52,954 nucleotides of DNA from Bacteroidota bacterium (GTDB taxonomy: Bacteria > Bacteroidota > Bacteroidia > Chitinophagales > Chitinophagaceae): the NCBI GenBank assembly GCA_026391195.1, contig JAPLEI010000073.1, positions 1 to 52,954 of the forward strand. Direction: 5' to 3'. Numbering within the stretch: the stretch's first letter is position 1; each line of letters begins with the position of its first letter. The notes beneath the pieces are model-generated. The model was given only the letters and a program-made list of their open reading frames with translations. It was not told the origin of the DNA and did not search any database. Position numbers and translations under genes: made by a program. Below are positions 34,534 to 41,329 of this stretch, piece by piece.

Positions 34534-35148
34534 TTACTTTACATATTGCTGAATGGGTAAACGGTGGGCTATACTTCTTGCAAGCGTCATTTCATCTGCA
34601 AATTCAAGTTCGCCGCCAAAAGAAATACCACGGGCAATGGTAGTAACTTTACAGTTGAGGTGGGCGATTTTTTTCTGAATATAATAGATAGTGGTGTCTC
34701 CCTGAATATTGGGATTTAGAGCAAAAACCAATTCTTCTACTGCTCCCTCTTCTATTCGCTTAATTAAACCGGGAATGGTAAGTTGTTCCGGACCAATGCC
34801 ATCCAGGGGAGAGATGATACCTCCCAGCACGTGATAAGTGCCATTCATCTGCTGTGTGTTTTCGATACTGATTACATCCCGGATAGTTTCTACCACACAA
34901 ATCATTTGTTGGTTGCGTGTTGTGTTGGTGCAAATGGCACAATGCTCTCCGTCGCTCACATTAAAACAACGACTGCAGAACTTAATTTCTTTACGCATGC
35001 GAGCAACGGTTTCCGCAAAATTGGCTACTACCGGCTCTTCCTGTTTCAACAGGTGCAATACCAGTCGCAGGGCGGTTTTGCGGCCAATTCCCGGAAGGCG
35101 GGAGAACTCGGCTACGGCATTTTCCAGCAAAATGGAAGGAAGCGGCAT
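34534..35148 (-). CDS. recR: Recombination mediator RecR
   Basis: The 204 aa product has the RecR helix-hairpin-helix LSRLPGIGRKTALRLVLHLL, a four-Cys zinc finger (Cys58, Cys61, Cys70, Cys73), a Toprim domain starting MICVVETIRDVISIE, and GGIISPLDGIGPEQL and ARGISFGGELEFADEMTLARSI at the end. RecR loads RecA on gapped DNA with RecF/RecO. Length (about 200 aa) is normal. The gene lies between the Ig-like lipoprotein gene and the OB-fold gene on the minus strand. Confidence 0.95.
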   Translation of the reverse strand: MPLPSILLENAVAEFSRLPGIGRKTALRLVLHLLKQEEPVVANFAETVARMRKEIKFCSRCFNVSDGEHCAICTNTTRNQQMICVVETIRDVISIENTQQMNGTYHVLGGIISPLDGIGPEQLTIPGLIKRIEEGAVEELVFALNPNIQGDTTIYYIQKKIAHLNCKVTTIARGISFGGELEFADEMTLARSIAHRLPIQQYVK

Positions 35149-35198
35149 AGGTTACAGTTTCGGTTGCGGGGTAAAGGTACAATTATATCATAAGGCAC

Positions 35199-36617
35199 CT
35201 ACAGTTCTACGATTACTTCATTATCCCAGTTGGCTTTTATTGATAATTCCTTTGAAATCAGGTATACCACTTCTGGTAATTTTTTGTTGCCCGGATATTG
35301 CCCGGGATCCCAGATACCATTTCCATTGGTGTCGTATAAAATGCGCATTTCAAAGTTGCCCGGGTAGAAAAGGGGTTTCCTCCATTCCGTTGAACTGAGG
35401 GGGAATGATCCAATCAGTTTATCACTTTGATACAAAAGCAGAACCGGCTTTTTGCTCAGATCGAGGTTGGCAAATCTTAGTCGAACGCTTGCATAATCTT
35501 CTTCCTTTTTGGTACCGAATTTCAAAGTGTCTCCTTTTAATATAGTAGCTCCGGATGAATCGGTGATGGCATCTTTGGCAATGATTAGCCGGTACATCTG
35601 ATTTTCTTTAACTGGATAACTGAGGGAAATAATTTTTCCTGCAGTATCAGTACTTATTACCACACCCTTTAGCGGTTTAAACAGGGTGTCGCATAGGGTA
35701 ATACCCGAAGTGTCTAGCCGACTGATTTTTTTTTGAAATCGGAGTTGTAAGGGTTGTAATAAGTCTTGTCGGCCGCTTTCGAGATTGGTGGTATATCGGA
35801 GTCGTTTGTCGTCTTTAGCACCAGCGGCTCCCGGTTTAGCAGCTGCAATGCTAAGTGGCTTTACCACCGGCTCCAGTGCTTTGTAGGCATAAAGCGTATC
35901 TCTTTTGGCATTGCCCGGTATTATAGGGTAAGGCAGAAATGCAAAGGACTGGGTGCTGTCGTCGTATTTTTTAGAAAAGGTACTTTTTACCACAAAAACC
36001 TGAAAGGTATCCCGCGGCAAAAACCGAAAAGTGAATTCTCCCTTCCCATTGAGTTTGGTATAATAAGGGGGCTTTAATTTGAAGATAGCCGTATCCGTTA
36101 AGTTTTTATGCAGCACAACGAAAAGTGTTGAATCTATTTTTCCGTTTTCTGCTAATAGTACTTTGCCACGATAACTTAAACTGTCGAGTTTTTTTCCGGT
36201 AGAAAAGGTATAGGTAAAATCCCGGGCGATATTGCTTTCATTTACATCCCGAATAGATTCTCCGAATTGGAAGGTATAAGTAGTGTTATCCCGGAGTGTA
36301 TCTTTAATTTTTATGGTTACATTTCTCAGTTTGTAGTCTACCAGCGGCGCAATATCCATGGATGGGTTTACTATCAGGTTTTGTGGAACATCCTGGGCGC
36401 TTACATATTCATCGAAGGTGAGTGTAATGAGTGTAGGCTTCACATTTACCGACGAGTCTTTGGGGTTTGCCAGCATCAGCCTAGGTGGTAGGCTATCTCG
36501 TAACCCACCCCCTGGAGGTATTATATTGGCGCAAGACCCCATCATTAGCCAGGTGGCCAGCAGGGGCAATAAGCCTAAAAAAAGTCCACCGCTTATGGCA
36601 GAAAAAATTTTCTTCAT
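35199..36617 (-). CDS. Ig-like (Big_5) domain lipoprotein
   Basis: A 472 aa product with a long hydrophobic signal and lipobox-like WLMMGSC, then ANIIPPGGGLRDSLPPRLMLANP. The N-terminal part is a Big_5 Ig-like domain (SVNVKPTLITLTFDEYVSAQDVPQNLIVNPSMD, NTTYTFQFGESIRDVNESN), as in a well-known Bacteroidota lipoprotein family. The C-terminus has a YDTNGNGIWDPGQYP calcium-like loop. Function unknown; likely outer-membrane lipoprotein. The start is the ATG at 36617; TACCTTTG ends only 6 bases upstream. Confidence 0.85.
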   Translation of the reverse strand: MKKIFSAISGGLFLGLLPLLATWLMMGSCANIIPPGGGLRDSLPPRLMLANPKDSSVNVKPTLITLTFDEYVSAQDVPQNLIVNPSMDIAPLVDYKLRNVTIKIKDTLRDNTTYTFQFGESIRDVNESNIARDFTYTFSTGKKLDSLSYRGKVLLAENGKIDSTLFVVLHKNLTDTAIFKLKPPYYTKLNGKGEFTFRFLPRDTFQVFVVKSTFSKKYDDSTQSFAFLPYPIIPGNAKRDTLYAYKALEPVVKPLSIAAAKPGAAGAKDDKRLRYTTNLESGRQDLLQPLQLRFQKKISRLDTSGITLCDTLFKPLKGVVISTDTAGKIISLSYPVKENQMYRLIIAKDAITDSSGATILKGDTLKFGTKKEEDYASVRLRFANLDLSKKPVLLLYQSDKLIGSFPLSSTEWRKPLFYPGNFEMRILYDTNGNGIWDPGQYPGNKKLPEVVYLISKELSIKANWDNEVIVEL

Positions 36618-36623
36618 GTGGGG

Positions 36624-36631
36624 CAAAGGTA
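36624..36631 (-). promoter_or_regulatory. -7 element (TACCTTTG) 6 bases before the Ig-like lipoprotein ATG
   Basis: Exact TANNTTTG on the minus strand with 6 bases to the ATG at 36617, so the transcript would be leaderless or nearly so. No -33 TTTG at usual spacing. Confidence 0.4.
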
Positions 36632-36760
36632 ACCCTAAATATATTTATCAGTTGTTTATCCGGCACGTAAAAATTCGGGTTTATTTACTGCGCTTTCAGA
36701 AACCTTTTTTTACATGAACTTATTGGCCCAATGGGTGTTATAAGTATATATAAATACCCA

Positions 36761-37237
36761 ATGTCTAAAACCTATACACTTAACACCGTTCTTTCAATAC
36801 CCGTATCACTCGATGATGCCTGGGAGTTTTTTAGTCGCCCCGATAACCTGCAAACCATTACGCCACAGCACCTGGGTTTTCAGATTCGTTCTAAACACCA
36901 TGGATCGTTCATGTATCCCGGACAAATCATTGAGTATACCGTAAAGCCTGTATTGGGTATCCCCTTGTATTGGATGACGGAGATTACGCATGTTGCCGAC
37001 AAAAAATATTTTGTGGATGAACAGCGCTTTGGCCCTTATAGCTTATGGCATCATCAGCACCACTTTAAAGCAATAGAGGGGGGTGTTGAGATGACGGATA
37101 TTGTGCATTATAAATTGCCCCTTTGGCTCTTGGGCGACATAGCCCACAGCTTATTTGTTCGGTCGCAATTGGAACATATTTTTCAATACCGCACACAACA
37201 AGTAGAAGCCCTTTTTGGGAAGTGGGAACACCGATGA
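36761..37237 (+). CDS. SRPBCC-family (START-like) protein
   Basis: A 158 aa protein: YTLNTVLSIPVSLDDAWEFFSRPDNLQTITPQHLGF, then PGQIIEYTVKPVLGIPLYWMTEITHV and GPYSLWHHQHHFKAIEGGVEMTDIVHYKLPLW. This is the ligand-binding SRPBCC fold (cell-division-inhibitor-like / polyketide cyclase-like group), with a hydrophobic pocket and no known catalytic residues. The ligand is unknown. The ATG at 36761 (MSKTYTL) fits the family better than 36731. It is divergent from the Ig-like lipoprotein and convergent with the glycoside hydrolase. Confidence 0.8.
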   Translation: MSKTYTLNTVLSIPVSLDDAWEFFSRPDNLQTITPQHLGFQIRSKHHGSFMYPGQIIEYTVKPVLGIPLYWMTEITHVADKKYFVDEQRFGPYSLWHHQHHFKAIEGGVEMTDIVHYKLPLWLLGDIAHSLFVRSQLEHIFQYRTQQVEALFGKWEHR

Positions 37238-37250
37238 TACCCTCGTTCTG

Positions 37251-38744
37251 CTATTTCAGTTCCGTAAGCGGACTTACATTATTTCCCCGGTCGATGGTAA
37301 CAACGAAAGTCCGGCTACCCTGGGTTTCGGGGTACTGACTGAGTTGTAGCAAAATTTGTTTTTGTAAGGGGAATACTTTGATAAGCTGCGCATTAATGAA
37401 CTTTGCCTCTTTTGCAAGTGGAGCAACTAATAATGCCAATCCCCGTATATTTTCATTGCCGGCATAGGTAATCTGGTATTCGCCAACGCCCTTCTTTTCA
37501 ATTTTGGGTTGGTCTGGACTACTATCATCAATCCATGGCATAGGGGGAACTAGTGCGGGGTAGTGATAGTAATTATTTTTCAGGCTGTCGCTCCAGCCAT
37601 TTGGGTTTGTTTCGAATGATTTACTGCTAAAGAATACACTGCCCTGTGTGGTTGGATAGCCCCGGAGCTCTCTGATTTGTGCCGGCAACTCATTCGGGTT
37701 TTTCCAGGCAGGATTGCTGCCGGCGCGGTAAAAACCATGACCGATATATACATTCTTTCCATAACTGTAATCGTTCCACCACTTCAGCAACGTAGAATAG
37801 TCGGCGGCTGGATGTCCCCGCTCCCAATACAATTGGGGAACCACATAATCTATCCAGCCTTTTTGCAGCCATAAAAGTATATCTGCATACAAATCGTCGT
37901 AATTGGTTTGCCCGGCAGTAGTATTACTTCCCATGGGATCTTTCGATTGGTTGCGCCAAACACCGAAAGGACTGATGCCAAATTTTACCAGGGGATTTAC
38001 TTCCCGGATCGCGTCGTGCAGGTTTACAATGATACTGTCGCAGTTGCTTCTTCTCCAGGCGTCTTTTGAAAGGCCATTACTAAATTGTTGGTAGGTTTTT
38101 TCGTCGGGAAATTCTTTTCCCGCAATACGGTAAGGATAAAAATAGTCATCCATATGAATGGCATCCAGGTCGTACCGGCTTACCAAATCTTTCACAACGG
38201 CAACAGTATGTTTTCTTACTTCGGGAAGTCCGGGGTTGAAATATTTTTTATCTCCATACACCAAAAACCATTCGGGGTGGGTTTTTGTGGGATGATTGGG
38301 TGCGACGGATGATTTTACTACATTAAATACTGCCCGATAAGGGTTTAGCCAGGCATGAAACTCCATCCCCCTTTTATGGGTTTCCGTAATCATAAACGTG
38401 AGTGGATCGTAATAAGGATCTGGCGCTAAACCCTGCATGCCGGTAAGGTATTCGCTCCAGGGCTCGAGTTTTGATGGATAGAGCGCATCACCCGCTGGCC
38501 TGATTTGCATCAAAATAGCATTCATGCCATTTCTTTGGTGCATGTTGAGCAGTTCAATAAAACTAGCTTTCTGCTCTTCTACTGAAAGTTTTTTACTCTT
38601 TGGCCAGTCTATATTTTCAACACTGGCCACCCAAACACCCCTGAATTCGTAGTTAGGGTTGGAATATTGGGCTTTTGCAGAAAAGGTAAAGATCGCTATC
38701 AGAAATGGGATAGCGCTGCGGAGAAAATGGGAGATACATTTCAT
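37251..38744 (-). CDS. GHL10/DUF187 glycoside hydrolase (DigH-like)
   Basis: The 497 aa protein has a signal peptide (MKCISHFLRSAIPFLIAIFTFSAKA) and the GHL10 TIM barrel: EFRGVWVASVENIDWP, RNGMNAILMQIRPAGDALYPS, HAWLNPYRAVF, DLDAIHMDDYFYPYR (catalytic-region Asp), VKFGISPFGVWRN and WIDYVVPQLYWERGHPAADYS. E. coli DigH, of this family, cleaves denuded peptidoglycan glycan strands. A short Fn3-like end (SPDQPKIEKKGVGEY..) follows. Start at the ATG 38744; TTG at 38762 is less likely, and a TACCTTTG -7 element lies 6 bases before the ATG. Confidence 0.88.
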   Translation of the reverse strand: MKCISHFLRSAIPFLIAIFTFSAKAQYSNPNYEFRGVWVASVENIDWPKSKKLSVEEQKASFIELLNMHQRNGMNAILMQIRPAGDALYPSKLEPWSEYLTGMQGLAPDPYYDPLTFMITETHKRGMEFHAWLNPYRAVFNVVKSSVAPNHPTKTHPEWFLVYGDKKYFNPGLPEVRKHTVAVVKDLVSRYDLDAIHMDDYFYPYRIAGKEFPDEKTYQQFSNGLSKDAWRRSNCDSIIVNLHDAIREVNPLVKFGISPFGVWRNQSKDPMGSNTTAGQTNYDDLYADILLWLQKGWIDYVVPQLYWERGHPAADYSTLLKWWNDYSYGKNVYIGHGFYRAGSNPAWKNPNELPAQIRELRGYPTTQGSVFFSSKSFETNPNGWSDSLKNNYYHYPALVPPMPWIDDSSPDQPKIEKKGVGEYQITYAGNENIRGLALLVAPLAKEAKFINAQLIKVFPLQKQILLQLSQYPETQGSRTFVVTIDRGNNVSPLTELK

Positions 38745-38750
38745 AGAAAA

Positions 38751-38758
38751 CAAAGGTA
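38751..38758 (-). promoter_or_regulatory. -7 element (TACCTTTG) 6 bases before the glycoside hydrolase ATG
   Basis: Exact TANNTTTG match on the minus strand, with 6 bases to the ATG at 38744. No -33 match at normal spacing. Confidence 0.4.
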
Positions 38759-38775
38759 CCAAATTTGCACAAAGC

Positions 38776-39789
38776 TTATTGCTCCCAAACCTTTAAACCT
38801 TCGCTGCAATTAGAACAGATATCAATATTTTTTCGGCCGTTTGTGAGCTGATTCCTGAAATCCCGATAAGCATCACTTTGCCAGATTTCCCGAAATGATT
38901 GGGTTTGCAGATTACCCAAACGATGGGTAGCATCTTTATCAAAACAACAGGGTACTACCAGTCCATCCCAGGTAATTACATTGGCATGCCAGAGTTTCCA
39001 GCATTGATTGCGTAAGCCACTTTTTACCTGCCGTTTGCCTGCTGCATCCTGCTTGTAGCGGCTATATTTATCGATGGTGGGTATCAGCTGATGTGGATCA
39101 TTTTCATAATCATAAACCTGCGCGGTTTTAAACCGAACCTGATCTACGCCTATTTCCTTCCCGATTTTGCGGATATCATCCAGCTGATGCTCATTGGGCT
39201 TAACAACCAGAAACTGGAAAAAAATAAAGGGGGTTTGGCTTTTTAGTTTCTTTTTCCAGTAAACTATCCGTTGGGTGCCCTCCAGTACTTTGTTCAGTTG
39301 CCCCCCTACCCGGTATTGTTCATATACATCTTGGGTGGTACCGTCAATGGAAATAATCAGCCTATCCAGACCACTTTCTACGGTTTCCCTTGCTTTTTCG
39401 TCGGTTAGGTAGTGCGCATTGGTAGAAGTAGCGGTATAAATGCCTTTTTGATGGGCAAATTGTACCATTTTTAAAAAATCCGGATTCAGGTAGGGTTCTC
39501 CCTGAAAATAGAATATCAGGTAAAGCAAATCCTTATGCAAATCGTTGATGGTGCGGCTGAAAAAATCGTTGTTCAGCATTCCGGTAGGTCGGGTAAAAGC
39601 CCGCAATCCGCTGGGGCATTCCGGGCAGCGCAAATTACAGGAGGTGGTGGGCTCAAAGGAAACAGAAATGGGCATGCCCCACTGAATCGGCTTTCCGGTA
39701 AGCCGGGTTAACTGGAAGGAGCCATACACCCGGGCAGCATTCCAAAGTTTTCGAAAAGTGAGTTTAGACAATAGATTTACGCTATCCAT
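38776..39789 (-). CDS. Radical SAM / SPASM protein
   Basis: A 337 aa protein with the radical SAM motif TTSCNLRCPEC (Cys51, Cys55, Cys58) after SFEPT, LIFYFQGEPYLNPDF, DRLIISIDGTTQDVYEQYR and a C-terminal SPASM-like Cys group (CWKLWHANVITWDGLVVPCCFD ... ICSNCSEG). These use reductive cleavage of AdoMet and auxiliary FeS clusters to modify peptides or other substrates. No ripp precursor gene is visible next to it, so it is probably a conserved Bacteroidota enzyme of unknown substrate. ATG at 39789 or 39807. Confidence 0.85.
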   Translation of the reverse strand: MDSVNLLSKLTFRKLWNAARVYGSFQLTRLTGKPIQWGMPISVSFEPTTSCNLRCPECPSGLRAFTRPTGMLNNDFFSRTINDLHKDLLYLIFYFQGEPYLNPDFLKMVQFAHQKGIYTATSTNAHYLTDEKARETVESGLDRLIISIDGTTQDVYEQYRVGGQLNKVLEGTQRIVYWKKKLKSQTPFIFFQFLVVKPNEHQLDDIRKIGKEIGVDQVRFKTAQVYDYENDPHQLIPTIDKYSRYKQDAAGKRQVKSGLRNQCWKLWHANVITWDGLVVPCCFDKDATHRLGNLQTQSFREIWQSDAYRDFRNQLTNGRKNIDICSNCSEGLKVWEQ

Positions 39790-39968
39790 CCAATTAACAT
39801 ACAACATCCCGTAAAAATACTATTATCAACCGAAAACCCCGATTTCTGTTTAGGAATGGTCATTTGGAAATTCCCTAACAACAGGCATCCACACTAGAAA
39901 CGAGTATATTTTTTTGGTACATTTTTAGTATTTAAAAAGAAGCGACAAAAAATGCATAAATTGTGTAT

Positions 39969-40679
39969 ATGACCGTACATCCCGATAATTCAACCTGTCA
40001 GAACTGCAACCAGCGGTTTAACTCGATTTTTTGTAAGGCGAATGAAGACCATATTAATCAGATAAACGATCAAAAAATTTGCAATGTGTATAAAAAAGGG
40101 CAAACCCTCTTTAATGAAGGTTCTCATCCCTTTGGAGTGTTTTGTGTGAGTGATGGAAAAGTTAAAATGTCGCATTTGGGGGATGATGGGAAAGAGCAAA
40201 TCATTCGTTTGGTAAAAGCAGGAGATATCCTCGGTTACCGAGCCCTGTTAAGTGGCGAAAGATACAGCGCCAGTGCAGAGGCTTTGGAAGACACGCAAGT
40301 TTGTTTTATTCCCCGCGATTTATTTGTGAAAATTCTGAAGCTGGATAGCAACCTGGCTTTTGACATGATGAAATTGCTGAGTGATGAGTTGCATCGGGCA
40401 GAAGTAAAACTTACCCACCTTGCCCAAAAGCCCATTCGGGAGCGACTGGCAGAAACCTTGTTGTTTATCAAAGAAACCTATGGCTACGAACCCGACGGCG
40501 TAACGCTGAATGTGCGATTATCCCGAGAAGATATTGCCAATCTCGTGGGAACCGCTACCGAGTCGGCAATCCGCTTACTGAGTGAGTTTAAAAAAGACGG
40601 AATGATTGATCTGGAAGGGAAAAAGATAAAAATCATGCAAGCCAAAGAGCTGTTGCGAACAGCGAATATTCAAGATTAA
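39969..40679 (+). CDS. Crp/Fnr-family transcription regulator
   Basis: A 236 aa protein. The N-terminus has a Cys cluster (C10-x2-C13-x8-C22, and Cys38) that could hold an FeS cluster; the spacing differs from E. coli FNR. A cyclic-nucleotide-binding-like domain follows (KGQTLFNEGSHPFGVFCVSDGKVKMSH, LVKAGDILGYRALLSGERYSASAEALED), then a dimerisation helix and a wHTH (LSREDIANLVGTATESAIRLLSEFKKDG). In the recognition helix Glu and Arg are in the CRP/FNR positions, but FNR Ser212 is replaced by Ile. It precedes the hemerythrin-like and cco genes, whose promoters carry matching palindromes. ATG at 39969; GTG at 39963 also possible. Confidence 0.88.
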   Translation: MTVHPDNSTCQNCNQRFNSIFCKANEDHINQINDQKICNVYKKGQTLFNEGSHPFGVFCVSDGKVKMSHLGDDGKEQIIRLVKAGDILGYRALLSGERYSASAEALEDTQVCFIPRDLFVKILKLDSNLAFDMMKLLSDELHRAEVKLTHLAQKPIRERLAETLLFIKETYGYEPDGVTLNVRLSREDIANLVGTATESAIRLLSEFKKDGMIDLEGKKIKIMQAKELLRTANIQD

Positions 40680-40733
40680 GACCAGCACTGGCTTAAATTA
40701 CTACCCATTTTTTACGAGGCATTCCTGTAAAAG

Positions 40734-40775
40734 TGACAAAAGTCATTTATTTATATGAATGTTATCATTTACTTG
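40734..40775 (+). promoter_or_regulatory. Crp/Fnr-type operator and -7-like element before the hemerythrin-like gene
   Basis: TGAC-AAAA-GTCA (40734-40745) is a perfect palindrome with TGA-N6-TCA spacing. A weaker TTACTTG (40769-40775) lies downstream; if it is the -7 element the box is centred about -41.5 from the start, the position of class II activators. Confidence 0.6.
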
Positions 40776-40781
40776 CCCGCT

Positions 40782-40802
40782 GATGTAAAATAATTTTACA
40801 TC
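40782..40802. repeat. 21-base palindrome just upstream of the hemerythrin-like gene
   Basis: GATGTAAAAT, one central A, then ATTTTACATC: 10-base arms with a single spacer base. It covers the predicted transcript start and 5' leader and ends 13 bases before the ATG. It could be a repressor operator or an RNA hairpin. The GATG...CATC arms with one spacer base recall NsrR half-sites but do not match them fully. Confidence 0.6.
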
Positions 40803-40815
40803 CAAATTCTAGGGC

Positions 40816-41322
40816 ATGGAATCCAGCATTTGGAACATACAATTGGGGGATCAGATTCCGGCATCTTCACTCTGTAAAAAAATAGAGGTGGAATGCCAGC
40901 CCGAATTGCTTGCCCTTTGCAGTCGGGTTGAAAATTATTTTACACAACATACGGTTAATGAAATAGACGATCAGCATGTTGAGCTGGTGTTTATGTTATT
41001 CGGTAAAATGGTTGATGAGCTTACCCATCTTTTTTTAAAAGAGAAAGTGCTTATCTACCCGGGTATTCAGGCAAAAGGCTTGCAGTTTGAGTTACAGCCG
41101 GCCGTTATTCAGCAAATTCAGCATACCCAGGAAAAAATTACTGCTTTACTCAACCGGCTAAGGCAATTATTAAACAATTTTCAAATGAAGCCTACCTGGA
41201 GTACTGAATGGAAAAATTGCGTCCAAGATTTTTTTCATTTAGAAACCAAAATTCATCAGTGGATATATATAGAACAAAATATGCTGTATCCGCTTTTTGT
41301 AAATGTTACCAACGTTAATTGA
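40816..41322 (+). CDS. Degenerate hemerythrin/RIC-like protein
   Basis: A 168 aa helical protein. KKIEVECQPELLALCSRVENYFTQH, DELTHLFLKEKVLIYPGIQ and KIHQWIYIEQNMLYPLFV recall the hemerythrin-like di-iron repair protein (YtfE/ScdA/RIC). In that family the last helix has H-x-H-x-E before LFP; here the equivalent is W149, Y151 and E153, and H71 is displaced from the usual position, so a normal di-iron site seems unlikely. The N-terminal ScdA_N domain is missing. It is 7 bases before ccoI and preceded by a Crp/Fnr box. A redox- or NO-linked role is inferred only from context. Confidence 0.55.
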   Translation: MESSIWNIQLGDQIPASSLCKKIEVECQPELLALCSRVENYFTQHTVNEIDDQHVELVFMLFGKMVDELTHLFLKEKVLIYPGIQAKGLQFELQPAVIQQIQHTQEKITALLNRLRQLLNNFQMKPTWSTEWKNCVQDFFHLETKIHQWIYIEQNMLYPLFVNVTNVN

Positions 41323-41329
41323 TGTAAGA

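Noticed and set aside
34838..35398. 186-codon open frame on the plus strand opposite recR and the Ig-like gene
   Set aside because: It is antisense to two recognisable genes, spans their junction and has no conserved motifs.
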